The notes: generated by a model from the letters alone, not told the origin. A stretch of 22,875 bases of DNA from CAZMCT01 sp964564785 (GCA_964564785.1 CAZMCT010000062.1:1-22875), one strand, 5' to 3'. Positions 9,101 through 17,227 are shown, counted from the first letter of the stretch. Made by a program: numbers and translations.

Positions 9101-9787
9101 CAATTGTTCGCCCTGGAAGAGGCACTCCGCGCGCAGGGCCGCGGCCAGGAGCCGCTCCGCCTCGGCCGTCGCCTCGCCTGCGAGCCGCGCCCGCTGCCGC
9201 TCGAACCACGGCCCCGGGTTCACGAGGTGCTCGCGAAACGCGTTGAGCTGCGCCACCAGCCGCCGCAGGAACGCGTCGTCCGGCGTCGGCCCGCGCGCAA
9301 TCCAGCGCCGCGCGGCGGCCGCCAGCTCGTCGCCGCCGCGGTGCACGCGCTCGAACAGCATGTCGAGCACCTCGCCCCGCAGCAGCGCCGCTTCCTCGGC
9401 GCTCAGCGTCGTGAACGCCACGTCCACCCCCGCCGCCGCAAAATGCTCGCGCACCAGCCGCCCGCACCACGCGTCGATCGTGCCGATCTCCGCCGCGTCG
9501 ACCAGCAGTTCCTGCCGCCGCAGATGACGCCGCGACGCCGCATCCCGCGTCTGGGCCGCCGCCGCCCGCAGCATCCGCGCCACCCGCACCCGCAACTCCG
9601 CCGCCGCCGCCCGCGTGAATGTCACCACCAGCAGCCGCTCCACCTCGCATGGCGCGGCCGTGTCAACCAGGAGCGAGACGCAGCGCCGCGCCAGAACCTC
9701 CGTCTTGCCGGAGCCCGCCGAAGCCGAGACCAGCAGACTGCTGCCCCGGTGCGCGATCGCCCGCTGCTGTGCCGGCGTGAGATTCAC
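6098..9787 (-). CDS. addA: AddA, helicase-nuclease subunit (RexA/UvrD-like)
   Basis: AddA is the 3'-5' helicase and nuclease subunit of AddAB, which resects double-strand breaks and loads RecA after Chi recognition. The product (1229 residues) matches the family length. Superfamily 1 motifs appear in order: motif I SAGSGKT (23-29), Ia VVTFTRAAAAEL (54-65), II ILVDEYQD (383-390), III GDLKQSIYGFR (416-426), IV about DNFRSHGELL (454-463), V LTIHAAKGLEFPVV (803-816), VI LLYVAATRAREQL (878-890). The C-terminal RecB-type nuclease shows Asp1142 (GIIDALVD) and Asp1155-Tyr-Lys1157 (VDYKTD), so it looks active. GTG 9787 is chosen because it forms a GTGA overlap with the addB stop and has GGAGG just upstream; the frame stays open far into addB but without homology. 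The gene is probably co-translated with addB. Confidence 0.95.
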   Translation of the reverse strand: MNLTPAQQRAIAHRGSSLLVSASAGSGKTEVLARRCVSLLVDTAAPCEVERLLVVTFTRAAAAELRVRVARMLRAAAAQTRDAASRRHLRRQELLVDAAEIGTIDAWCGRLVREHFAAAGVDVAFTTLSAEEAALLRGEVLDMLFERVHRGGDELAAAARRWIARGPTPDDAFLRRLVAQLNAFREHLVNPGPWFERQRARLAGEATAEAERLLAAALRAECLFQGEQLAALPDGGAAALMGYAAALSDWAERLRDPGRLLDVVRELGAFKLAKPGRNAGGEPAVIGSIRKRWLEERLQEAWSADGVSAMLEHAGLVQQWLGTLLELEAEYHRMLSEAKSRQAAYEFGDILRMALDVLGEPEGDAGRRPTAVARQLQQRYEHILVDEYQDTSPIQVEILRLVTRDAPGRTNRFMVGDLKQSIYGFREAEPRLFAELAAAFRAGRAEGRVEFLSDNFRSHGELLEGLNRIFARLFDPALGGTSYGPEERLRAGRAADELPNPTLPGPRLAVHVIEAERGGSDSDSEALEIDRIEREAALAAERMQALLAAGARVADRGPDQRPLLRPLRLADMVILLRSARHRVGHVARVLRACGIPCVTSGREALLDSLEVGDVRCVLELLVNRRQDVPLAAYLRGPLVGLTAAELWEIRAGIEGAAIEAPGEESGARASLSSALPPALDPPADFFEAVRRYCAARPDPALAARLDAALEQLAGWATAAREEELPAVVRRILRDGALEHFSAGLKDGPQRVAQLRSLVSLADSFAAAQHGGVAEFVEYLRRMEAEEVDPGALATGDEDVVRILTIHAAKGLEFPVVFLLGAGSPWNRQSKTASLRCDEALGASLAFRDYPTRRRLKGARYHVLGQRTVQRDLEEELRLLYVAATRAREQLFIVGHAPPGTWAAQCEQYGGREPPLLARLSAASRLEWVLMAAAGELGDIDARSRWLAVTVHEPTTIAVPEPAAVVQVAPLRPPAEADGEEAWVARGRALLAANRGRAAQDLPGLLSVSAAKERVTREWAAEQPRAMDQGRLALRRPRLGVGACAEGNEIGTACHRFLECADLSVLGDAAAVRRQVAAQVAAGRLLPEQAELVPVDDVAWLFGEPEGRLLAESARDVRREVPFVYGLPLGAGGERVVVRGIIDALVDTPAGLVIVDYKTDRPRDADDWAARLAGYGLQVRVYAQAAGAIFDRPVHRCVLALLSARRIESVAAVPVTADELLPAPDRRVVA

Positions 9788-12700
9788 GACTCCTCCACCT
9801 CCTCCGGTTCCTCCCCGGCAACCCCCGGCAGTCTCGGCAGCACCGCCTCCGCCGCGCGCGGCCGGTTGTACGCCCGCTCGAACCGGCATACCGGCCGGAA
9901 CTCGCACACCCGGCAAGCCAACGTTCGCCGCTCCACCAGCGGCGCGATATCGACGCAGCCGGAGGCGATCCCTTGCGCCGCCTGAAGCAGCGTTTCGCGT
10001 GCCTGCGCCAGCCGCCCTACCAGCGTTTCCGCTCCACACGCGTCCGAATTCGCGTAAAACTCGCCGCTCTTCTTGAGCTGCAACGCGGCGACCGGTGACG
10101 GCCGTGTGCCGAGCTGCGCGTCGAGCAGCCGCGCCGCGTGCTCCTCCACCAGCCCCCGCGGCCGGTACAGAAACATGAGCTGTTCTTCCGGGCCGGCTTC
10201 GGCCACGTATTTGCGATCCATCACCTTCAGGTCCGGGAAAAGCGGGGCGAGGAACACGCCCGCGGGCTGCGCCGGCTCGGGCTGTGCGGACCACGCCTGT
10301 TCGAGCGCGAGCAAGTACAGGAAGAGCTGCAACCGGTGCCCGGTCAGCACGTTTCCGCCCATGGCCTCCGCGCTGCTCTTGTAGTCATAGACCAGCAGGA
10401 GCCGCCGGCCGGCCTCGTCCAAGCCCACGTCAATCCGATCAATGATGCCCCGCAGCCGCACGCGGCCCGCGCTGCCCAGCGGCAGCTCCAGTCCCGGCAG
10501 CCCGCCCGTCCGCCCCCCGAATGCCTGTTCGCACGCCTGCGGCACAAACTGCCCGCGTCGCAGCCGAGCCGCGTGGACCGTCACCACGTCGCGCAGGAAG
10601 CCGTTCAGCACGTCGCCCAGGAACGCCAGGTCCGGACGCCGCTGCGCCTCATCCGCCGGCCTTCCGGCGCGCACCGCGGCCACGGCCTCGTCCAATAGCA
10701 TCAACCACCGCTCGGTGGTGACCGCACGGATCCCGCCCGGCTCGCGCATCGCCCGACGCGTCGTGTGCGCCAGGATTTCGTGCGCCGTCGCGCCCAGGTC
10801 CCAGCGCACCGGCCGCGGACTGGCCTGAGGATCCAACCGCAGCCGATAGTTCGCGAAGTGCTTGAACGGGCACCGGATGAACGTCTCGAGCTCCGACGGT
10901 GACCCCTCCCACGCCAAGCCGCCCGGCAACGCGCGCCGCGGCACGGCCGCACACGAGTTCGCGTACGAAAGCCCGCGCAGCAGCCGTTCCAGCCGGGCCG
11001 CCTCGCCGGCGTCCTGTCTCAGTTCCGCCGCCAGCCGCTCATACCCGCGCCGCTCGTGCGCACGGCACGCCAGGTAGCCGCGCGCCAGTTCCGCGACGTG
11101 CACCGGCGGCGGGTTGGCGTCCGGCCGCTCGACGCGCACCCCCGGCAGCGCCCGCCGCACGTCCTCCAGCAGCGGCGACGGAAGCACCTCACCGCCGTCG
11201 TCCGCGACCGTCGCATAACTAATCACGAGCCGCTCGGAGGGGCGCGTGAACGCGATGTACGCCAGCAACCGCTCGCCCAGCGCGTCGCCCTGGTGCGAGC
11301 TGGGCGCCGCCAAGCCGGCCGCGGCCAACGCCGCCCGGTCGGCCGTGCTGAGCAACCGGTCCTCCGCCGGTCGTGCCGGAAACACGCCCTCGTTCATCCC
11401 CGCAACCCAGACCCGCCGCACGTCCGGGTGCCGGCTCCGCTCGATCCCGCTGACCAGCACCTGGTCGAGCGCGGGCGGCGCGAGCCCGAGCGTCAGATCG
11501 CCCAGCGTCGACCGCAGCACGGCCGCCAGGTCGTCGGCCGTCAGCGGCACCCCGCCGAGCACCGCGTGCACCTCCTCGATGACATCGCACAACGCCTCCC
11601 ATGCGAGTCGGTGCGTCTCGGCCGCCTCCCAGCGGCACTGTCGCTGCGCTTCGGCGATCCAGGACTCCAGCCGCAGCGGAACGCGCAGCCGCTCGAGCGC
11701 CGCGAACAACGCCGCCGCCCATTCCGCGCCCGTCGCACTCCGCCGACCCCGCACGCATGCGCCGATCGGTTCCAGCCCGGCCACGACCTCCGTCCGCTGC
11801 GGCGCCAACTCGGCGTACGCGCGGGCTCCCTCCCCGCCGACCCCGCTCGGCTGCCGCCACGCCGCAGTCCCCCGCACCCGCTCGCGCGTCAGCACGTTTT
11901 CGAGCCGCTCCGCCTCGTCCACGCTCAGCGGCAGCAGACGCGTCCGCAGCAGGCGCACCATCGGCCCGACGTCGAGGTCCGACTGCACCGCCTCCAGCAG
12001 CCCCGGCACCAGCCGGCTCAGCGGATGTCCGCGCAGCGGCCGCCGCCGATCCACGAAGTACGGCAGCTCGTACTCGCTGAACACCTCGGCGACCAACGGC
12101 GCCAGCGGCTCGACGTCGCGGAGGATCACGGCGAAATCACGGAAGCGCAGCGCCCCGCCCGAATCGGCGATCGACTCTCGAACCCAGCGGGCCGCCGCTC
12201 GGAGCTCGTCCCGCCGTGTCGCACACTCCACGATCCGCACAAATTGTGGCTCAGCCGCCCGCGACTGAGGGATCACCGCCGGGGGCGGCGGTGCCACATT
12301 GGGCGGCGGTGCCACATTGGGGGGCGGTGCCACATTGGGCGGCGGTGGTACATTGGGCGGCGGTGCCACATTGGGCGGCGGTGGCACTTCATACGGCGGT
12401 GGCACATCCGACGCCACCAGCCCGTACTCCAGTGCCGCCAGTGTTGGCGCGTGGGCGAACCGCGGTCGGTCTACGAGCTCAATCGCCGGCTGCACCGCGA
12501 CCCCAGCCGCGTCCAGCGCTGCCCGCAGCGATTGGTACGTGCGCTCGGTGCGCTCGAACAACCCCAGTGGATCGGGCGGCTGAGCAGGATTGCGGACCGC
12601 GGGCGAAGCCGGGTCGACCAGCAGCGTGATCGTCACATCTCGGGCCCGCCGCGCCAGCTCGACCAGTGTCTCGTGCTCCTGGCCGGTGAATCCCGCGAAC

Positions 12701-13299
12701 CCGTCGACCCAGATCGACGCGTCCGGCAGCCAGCGCAACCGGTCGAGACGCTCACGCACGAGGGCCAGCCGGGCGGCCGCGTCGACCCGCGGTCCGAGCC
12801 ACGCCAGGTAACGCTCGAAGAGCCGCGCGACATCCCGGACCTTCCCGGCCGTTCGCTCATCCGTCACCCGCTCGGCCGCCGCGCGGAGCGCCGCCGGACT
12901 GACGCGTTCACGAAGCAATTCCTCGATCAAGCGGTTCAGCTCGCCGCAAAAGCCCTGCCGTGCGGCCGCCCGCCCGAGGACCGGCAGTTCACCCGCCGTT
13001 TTCTGGATCACGGCGCGCAGCGCCACGGCGCGCAACTCGCCGCCGACCTCCGCCGGATGGGCTCCCGTCGCCTCCAGTACCCGTCGCGCCAGCCGCGAAA
13101 AGCTCAGCACCTCGGCGCGGGTGTAGCCTCCGCGCGGGCTGGTGAGTGCGAGGGCCCGCTCGGCTTCGAAACTCGCCTGCTCAGGAACCAGCAGCAGCAG
13201 CCGGCGCTCTTCCGGCCGCGCGAGCTCGGCCAGAATTGCGGCGCGGCAGGCGTGCGTCTTGCCCGTTCCCGCGCGCCCCAGAACAAATGTGACCGCCAT
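9784..13299 (-). CDS. addB: AddB, helicase-nuclease subunit with Fe-S nuclease
   Basis: AddB is the partner of AddA; in characterised enzymes its helicase-like part reads Chi and its nuclease cuts the other strand. The product has 1171 residues. A Walker A motif, GRAGTGKT, lies at residues 8-15. The C-terminal nuclease has Asp954 (RGIIDRID) and Asp972-Tyr-Lys974 (YDYKSS). The four cysteines of the family's 4Fe-4S staple are present: Cys810 (FIRCPFKHF), Cys1129, Cys1132 and Cys1138 (CRVCEFRPVC). An unusual insert at about residues 296-340 is made of PPPNVA/PPPNVP units encoded by a tandem 18-bp repeat. The ATG at 13299 directly precedes the first strand and Walker A loop; the ribosome site is weak. 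It lies 83 bp downstream of ispE, and its stop overlaps the addA start. Confidence 0.95.
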   Translation of the reverse strand: MAVTFVLGRAGTGKTHACRAAILAELARPEERRLLLLVPEQASFEAERALALTSPRGGYTRAEVLSFSRLARRVLEATGAHPAEVGGELRAVALRAVIQKTAGELPVLGRAAARQGFCGELNRLIEELLRERVSPAALRAAAERVTDERTAGKVRDVARLFERYLAWLGPRVDAAARLALVRERLDRLRWLPDASIWVDGFAGFTGQEHETLVELARRARDVTITLLVDPASPAVRNPAQPPDPLGLFERTERTYQSLRAALDAAGVAVQPAIELVDRPRFAHAPTLAALEYGLVASDVPPPYEVPPPPNVAPPPNVPPPPNVAPPPNVAPPPNVAPPPPAVIPQSRAAEPQFVRIVECATRRDELRAAARWVRESIADSGGALRFRDFAVILRDVEPLAPLVAEVFSEYELPYFVDRRRPLRGHPLSRLVPGLLEAVQSDLDVGPMVRLLRTRLLPLSVDEAERLENVLTRERVRGTAAWRQPSGVGGEGARAYAELAPQRTEVVAGLEPIGACVRGRRSATGAEWAAALFAALERLRVPLRLESWIAEAQRQCRWEAAETHRLAWEALCDVIEEVHAVLGGVPLTADDLAAVLRSTLGDLTLGLAPPALDQVLVSGIERSRHPDVRRVWVAGMNEGVFPARPAEDRLLSTADRAALAAAGLAAPSSHQGDALGERLLAYIAFTRPSERLVISYATVADDGGEVLPSPLLEDVRRALPGVRVERPDANPPPVHVAELARGYLACRAHERRGYERLAAELRQDAGEAARLERLLRGLSYANSCAAVPRRALPGGLAWEGSPSELETFIRCPFKHFANYRLRLDPQASPRPVRWDLGATAHEILAHTTRRAMREPGGIRAVTTERWLMLLDEAVAAVRAGRPADEAQRRPDLAFLGDVLNGFLRDVVTVHAARLRRGQFVPQACEQAFGGRTGGLPGLELPLGSAGRVRLRGIIDRIDVGLDEAGRRLLLVYDYKSSAEAMGGNVLTGHRLQLFLYLLALEQAWSAQPEPAQPAGVFLAPLFPDLKVMDRKYVAEAGPEEQLMFLYRPRGLVEEHAARLLDAQLGTRPSPVAALQLKKSGEFYANSDACGAETLVGRLAQARETLLQAAQGIASGCVDIAPLVERRTLACRVCEFRPVCRFERAYNRPRAAEAVLPRLPGVAGEEPEEVEES
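12283..12408. repeat. 18-bp tandem repeat inside addB
   Basis: Seven units with exact 18-bp spacing (the GTGCCACATT-like core starts at 12291, 12309, 12327, 12345, 12363, 12381 and 12399) have the plus-strand consensus GGCGGTGCCACATTGGGC. The central five are nearly identical; the last two diverge. Being a multiple of three, the array stays in frame and encodes (on the minus strand) VAPPPN/VPPPPN hexapeptides in AddB. Copy-number change would lengthen or shorten a Pro-rich linker without a frameshift. It lacks the spacers of a CRISPR array. Confidence 0.95.
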
Positions 13300-13382
13300 G
13301 CGCTGTTCTCGCCCCGCAGAACACCGGCCCCGCCGGCGTGCACTGCCGCGCGCGTGACCGGCGCCTTACACGGCTTCTCCGT

Positions 13383-14240
13383 TCACACAGGATCGCCCGC
13401 GCGAACGACCTCGGTGCGCACCTCAAGCTCGCCGACCTGTTGCGCGAATGCCCGCGCGGCCGCCTCGTCTTCAAACAGCCGGAACAGACCGGAACCCGAG
13501 CCCGTGAGCGCCACGCGCCGCCCCGTCCGCCGTGCGATCGCTTCCGCCAGCGTTCGCAGCTCCGGAGCGACGTCGAATGCCGGCTGCTGGAGATCGTTGT
13601 AGAGGTGCTCCATCAGTTCTGCCGGCCGGTCGAGGAGCGCGACCAGCTCCGAGGCCGGCGGCCGCGCAGCGCGCGGCCCGCTTCGGTCCCACGCCGCGTA
13701 CACGGCCGGCGTCGCGCAGTACACCTTCGGTAGGACCAGCACAACCCACGCCGCCGCCCGCGCCCGCACTTCCTCGATCTGCTCGCCACGCCCCCGCAGG
13801 ATGCACACCGGCCCGGCCAGAAACAGCGGTACGTCCGAACCGAGTTCGGTCGCCAACTCCACCAGCGTCGACTCCGCCAGACCGGTTCCCCACGCCTCGT
13901 TCACTAACCGCAGCGCACCGGCCGCGTTCGAACTGCCGCCTCCGAGCCCGGCCCCGGCGGGGATTCGCTTGCGCAGTCCGAACTCGGCTCCGCAGTTCAC
14001 ACCCGCCGCCCGCGCTACCGCCCGCGCCGCCCGCAGCACCAGGTTCGAGCCGTCGCGCGGCAGACTGGCATCGTCGCACGTCAACGCGTAGCACCCATCC
14101 TCGTGCGCGTGGACCGTCAGCGTGTCGCACAGCCCCACGCGCATCACCAGCGACTCGAGCTCGTGGAATCCGTCTGCCCGCACCCCACGCACGTGCAGCG
14201 ACAGGTTCAGTTTTGCCGGACACCGCCGCGACCAGACCAT
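13383..14240 (-). CDS. ispE: 4-diphosphocytidyl-2-C-methyl-D-erythritol kinase
   Basis: IspE phosphorylates CDP-methylerythritol with ATP in the non-mevalonate pathway to isopentenyl diphosphate, which feeds undecaprenyl carriers and quinones. The product (285 residues) is a GHMP kinase of typical length. Conserved landmarks are CPAKLNLSLHV with Lys10 and Asn12, DGFHELES (23-30), the ATP-binding glycine loop PAGAGLGGGSSNAA (94-107), GSDVPLF with catalytic Asp136, and the C-terminal GSGSGLF motif. ATG 14240 places the Lys-containing motif at its usual position near the N-terminus; no strong ribosome site is visible. It sits 31 bp downstream of the GT4 stop and 83 bp upstream of addB, so it may share a transcript with both. 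Confidence 0.96.
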   Translation of the reverse strand: MVWSRRCPAKLNLSLHVRGVRADGFHELESLVMRVGLCDTLTVHAHEDGCYALTCDDASLPRDGSNLVLRAARAVARAAGVNCGAEFGLRKRIPAGAGLGGGSSNAAGALRLVNEAWGTGLAESTLVELATELGSDVPLFLAGPVCILRGRGEQIEEVRARAAAWVVLVLPKVYCATPAVYAAWDRSGPRAARPPASELVALLDRPAELMEHLYNDLQQPAFDVAPELRTLAEAIARRTGRRVALTGSGSGLFRLFEDEAAARAFAQQVGELEVRTEVVRAGDPV

Positions 14241-14271
14241 GCGCGCAGATTCATCCGCGCCGTCACGCGCG

Positions 14272-15429
14272 TCAAGACCGCAGTTCCCCGTATAGCGCCG
14301 CGAGCGCCTCCGCGTGCCGCCGCATGGAGAGCCGCACGCGCATCCGGCTCGCGTCCGCCCGGCACACGCCCGCCAGCCCCGGCTCGAGCGCCCGCTCGAT
14401 CGCCCCGGCCAGCGCCGCGATGTCGTCGGGCGACTCGACCACGTATCCGTGCCGGCCTGCCTCCAGCACCTCGGCCGCCCCGTTCCAGCGCGTCGTGACG
14501 ACCGGCAGGCCGACCGAAAGGGCCTCGAGCACCACCCGGCTGCACGGGTCGTACCACGTCGGATGCGCCAGCAGGTCGGCAGCCGCGTACCAGGGCCGCA
14601 GCTCGGCCGTGCCGACCGCCCGCACGCGCCCGGACAGGCCCAGCCTCCGCACTCGCCGCTGGTAGCCCGACCAGCGATCGCGGCCCGCCACGACCAGCAG
14701 CCAGTCGCCGCGCACCGCCGCGTGCAGCAGCTCGTTCAACCCCTTGAGCGCGAAATTGTGCGCCGCGAACAGCACGACCGGCGCCGTCTCCGGGAGGTCG
14801 TGCGCTTTCCGCAGCGCACGTCGCATTTCGCCGCGTTCCGCGTCGCTGAGTGCCGGAATATCCACGCCGTTGAAGACCAGGCGGATCCGCTCCGGCGCGA
14901 CGCCCTCGGCCAGCACCTGCCGCCGCACGTATTCCGACAGCGCCGCCACCTTCACCTTTGAGCGGCTCAGCAGCCGCCGCTCGATCCGGTGCAACAGCCG
15001 CTGGCTCACGTTGAAGCGCCGCGCGAGCCGCTTCACGGCCCGCCAGGCTCCCGGCCGCACCCGGGCCAGCGTCCGCCTGATCGTCTCGGCATACGTCCCG
15101 CCCCGCGGCTGGTACACATCCGCGGCCAGGCTCGGCGTGACGGCATGCACCACGTCGAACTGCCGCGCACGCAGGAGTGCCTGCACATCCCGGAGATACG
15201 CGAGCGTGCGGCCGACCCGCGTGCGCCCACGGCGCGGCAGCGTCAGCAGCGGCGGCCTCGCCTTCGGGGCGGGCTCGTCGGCAGTCGCTCCCTCGTCCTC
15301 GCCGACCGCCTGGCACACGACCGTAACATCCAGCCCCAGTTGCAGGAGGTGCCCGGCCAGCTCGAGGGTGGAAGTCTCAGCCCCGCCCCGGCGGACGTCG
15401 ACGTGCTGCTGGAGGATCGCGATTCTCAC
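14272..15429 (-). CDS. Family 4 glycosyltransferase, WaaG/RfaG-like
   Basis: The product (385 residues) is a GT-B fold, retaining GT4 enzyme that most resembles WaaG (RfaG), which adds the first hexose to the LPS outer core from a nucleotide sugar. Seen in the sequence: an N-terminal strand followed by RRGGAET (13-19, the acceptor-side GG loop), IRLVFNGVDI in the middle, and a C-terminal donor-site signature HPTWYDPCSRVVLEALSVGLPVV. The last has the acidic residue/E spacing of GT4, with Asp in place of the first Glu. The start is GTG 15429 because it forms a GTGA overlap with the preceding kinase stop and the fold begins there; a longer frame (from 15570) would add a low-complexity stretch. 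Immediate neighbours are LPS kinases and a GT9, which supports a core-assembly role. Exact sugar and acceptor are unknown. Confidence 0.86.
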   Translation of the reverse strand: MRIAILQQHVDVRRGGAETSTLELAGHLLQLGLDVTVVCQAVGEDEGATADEPAPKARPPLLTLPRRGRTRVGRTLAYLRDVQALLRARQFDVVHAVTPSLAADVYQPRGGTYAETIRRTLARVRPGAWRAVKRLARRFNVSQRLLHRIERRLLSRSKVKVAALSEYVRRQVLAEGVAPERIRLVFNGVDIPALSDAERGEMRRALRKAHDLPETAPVVLFAAHNFALKGLNELLHAAVRGDWLLVVAGRDRWSGYQRRVRRLGLSGRVRAVGTAELRPWYAAADLLAHPTWYDPCSRVVLEALSVGLPVVTTRWNGAAEVLEAGRHGYVVESPDDIAALAGAIERALEPGLAGVCRADASRMRVRLSMRRHAEALAALYGELRS

Positions 15430-16298
15430 GTGTCCGCCGTTTCCGCGGCCGCCGCCCGTGCCTGCCGCGCGATCCGCCGCAGGATCCGCGCGCTCTTGCG
15501 AGTCACCCGCTGCGCGAACCACCGTGCCCGCGGGGAGTGGGCCTCGAGGCTCAGGTACGCCAGCAGACACCGCAGTCGGTCGACCCGGCTGGCCCCGACC
15601 TGCTGCGCCGACGCGTCGAGCTGCGAGAGGTCCTTGATCAGCCAGCGCGTCCGCCGCCAGCGCGGGCGGTGGACCCGCGCCAAATCGATCAGTGCGAATT
15701 GCGGCGGCCGCGCTGCCTCACGCTCGATTTCCGCGAATATGTGACACAGGTACAAGTCGCGATGGCACGCCCCGGTCTGGTGAAACGCCGACACGAAACG
15801 CCCCAGTCGCCGCGCCAGGTCGTGCCGCGCCAGCCCGCGCGTCACGGGCGCTTCCGCGCGCACCAGCCGCGTCCACACCCGGTCCAGACCGTCGCCCCCC
15901 ACGCGTTCGAACAGCACCACGCCGCGCCGCTCCCACCAGCCCCACATCTCCTCCGCCACCCCCACCGCCCGCACCGCCGGCACATACTGCCGCGCCAGCT
16001 CGCCCGCCTGTCGGTATTCCCACCATGCCCGGCTGTGCCACGCCGTCTGCCGCCACACCCGATCCCATTGCTCACGCCCCGGCGTGCGCAGATAGCGCTT
16101 CACGTACACCACCTCGTCGTCCCCCAGGCTCCAGCGCCACCGCTCGCGACCTCCCAGCCCCGGCTTGCACAGCGCCTCCACCCGCCCCGAAAGCCGCAGA
16201 TCGGCCGGCGAGTGGTCCAGCAGGTCGCACACGTCGCCCAGCCCGGCCTCAGCCAGCCGCGCGCTCCAGCCCGGCGCCGTCAGCGCCAAGCGGCTCAC
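15426..16298 (-). CDS. WaaP-type lipopolysaccharide core kinase
   Basis: The product (290 residues) belongs to the WaaP/Kdo kinase family (protein-kinase-like fold), which phosphorylates heptose or Kdo in the LPS inner core on the cytoplasmic side. Seen: the ATP-anchoring Lys67 (VVYVKRYL), the catalytic loop CHRDLYLCHIF with Asp181, and the metal-binding LIDLARV with Asp205. RWLIKDLSQLDASA downstream is strongly WaaP-like. The start is GTG 16298, which makes a GTGA overlap with the stop of the preceding kinase-like gene. The frame extends upstream to 16388 but only into that gene and with a low-complexity sequence. With both catalytic Asp residues present it looks active. It lies between a second kinase homologue and a WaaG-like transferase. 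Heptose versus Kdo specificity cannot be told from the sequence. Confidence 0.87.
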   Translation of the reverse strand: MSRLALTAPGWSARLAEAGLGDVCDLLDHSPADLRLSGRVEALCKPGLGGRERWRWSLGDDEVVYVKRYLRTPGREQWDRVWRQTAWHSRAWWEYRQAGELARQYVPAVRAVGVAEEMWGWWERRGVVLFERVGGDGLDRVWTRLVRAEAPVTRGLARHDLARRLGRFVSAFHQTGACHRDLYLCHIFAEIEREAARPPQFALIDLARVHRPRWRRTRWLIKDLSQLDASAQQVGASRVDRLRCLLAYLSLEAHSPRARWFAQRVTRKSARILRRIARQARAAAAETADT

Positions 16299-17227
16299 GG
16301 GGCCGGCCCTGCCCCGCTCGCCCCAGCGAGTCGCCCGGGGCGACCGGCCGCGGCCCGAGACTGCTCCTCGGCCAGTGTTCTGTTCCACTCGTCAAACAGC
16401 AGATTCATCCGCACCCGCCGCGCCTCATGCCCCCGCCAGCCCTCGGCCAGTCGCGCGATCTGCCGCGCGAACAACCGCCAGTCCGTCGGCAACGCCCCGC
16501 CCAGGTATTCCCGGAGGAACCGCACCTGTTCGACGCGCGTCGTGAACTGCTCCGCCGAAACCAAGACCTGTGCCAGCTCCCGTATCCACCAGGTTCCCCG
16601 GCTCAGCCGCTCCCACGATCGCAGCGGCTGTGCGTCCAGGAAGAAATACTCCGGCCGGCCGTCCGGCCCGAATCGCACCAGCAAGTTGCGCCAGAACAGG
16701 TTCCCGTGCGAACAACCCGTCTCGTGCAGCGCCGCCAGCTGCCGAGCGAGCTCCTGAATCATCGCCCGCCGCTGCGCTCGGCTGAGCACCCGGCGACCGG
16801 ACTGCACTTCCTGCGCAAACGTGGTCAGATTACACGCCTCGGGCACCTCTTCGGTGATCAGGAACCCGCTGGTCAGAAAATGCGCGCAGCGCCGCCCGCC
16901 GCAGGCCACGGCCCGCACCGCGGGCAATCCGAGCTGCCGCATCATGTCGAGCGCGCGGTACTCGGCCTGGCCGCGATGCAGACCGAAGAACGTCCCCCGG
17001 AACGCGGCCCGCAGCCGCTTGCGCCACGTGGGATAAAGGTACCGCTTGACGTAAAACCCCGGCTGATCGTCGGTCCCCGCCACGTGCAACGTGTCGGTCG
17101 TCCGGCTCCACGCCACCACGCGACCTTCGACCCGCTCCAGCACCCCGCGGACCGTGTCCAGCCCGCACGCCCGCAGCCGCTCGCGGTACGCCGGATCAAT
17201 CCGCATGTGCTCCGTCGCCAGCCCCAT
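16295..17227 (-). CDS. Divergent LPS kinase-like protein (HGN catalytic loop)
   Basis: The product (310 residues) is a second member of the WaaP/Kdo kinase-like group. It has Lys61 (FYVKRYLYP), the catalytic-loop region GCSHGNLFWRNLL and FFLDAQP with Asp198 in the metal-binding position. Where a kinase has HxD, this protein has His174-Gly-Asn176. The loop Asn181 and Asp198 are kept, so it might be a pseudokinase, a scaffold, or an enzyme with altered chemistry. A Trp/Arg-rich segment (GTWWIRELAQVL) parallels the RWxIKDLxQL region of WaaP. Its C-terminal 25-30 residues are Ala/Gly/Pro-rich. ATG 17227 is preferred (GGGAG 8 nt upstream) over GTG 17233, which is only 2 nt from that site. It follows the GT9 gene by 18 bp and overlaps the next kinase by GTGA. 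Confidence 0.8.
   Translation of the reverse strand: MGLATEHMRIDPAYRERLRACGLDTVRGVLERVEGRVVAWSRTTDTLHVAGTDDQPGFYVKRYLYPTWRKRLRAAFRGTFFGLHRGQAEYRALDMMRQLGLPAVRAVACGGRRCAHFLTSGFLITEEVPEACNLTTFAQEVQSGRRVLSRAQRRAMIQELARQLAALHETGCSHGNLFWRNLLVRFGPDGRPEYFFLDAQPLRSWERLSRGTWWIRELAQVLVSAEQFTTRVEQVRFLREYLGGALPTDWRLFARQIARLAEGWRGHEARRVRMNLLFDEWNRTLAEEQSRAAAGRPGRLAGASGAGPAP

Noticed and set aside
12283..12408. Tandem repeat considered as a CRISPR array
   Set aside because: Units are only 18 bp, contiguous without spacers, and in frame with a conserved gene; no cas genes are nearby.
11056..13602. 848-codon open frame on the plus strand opposite addB
   Set aside because: Its translation is His/Arg/Pro/Gln-rich with no recognisable domain; it is the complement of AddB, which has intact motifs and a proper start.
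14247..14275. TTGACG ahead of ispE as a -35 element
   Set aside because: No acceptable -10 occurs at 16-18 nt spacing, and the hexamer contains the stop codon of the preceding gene.
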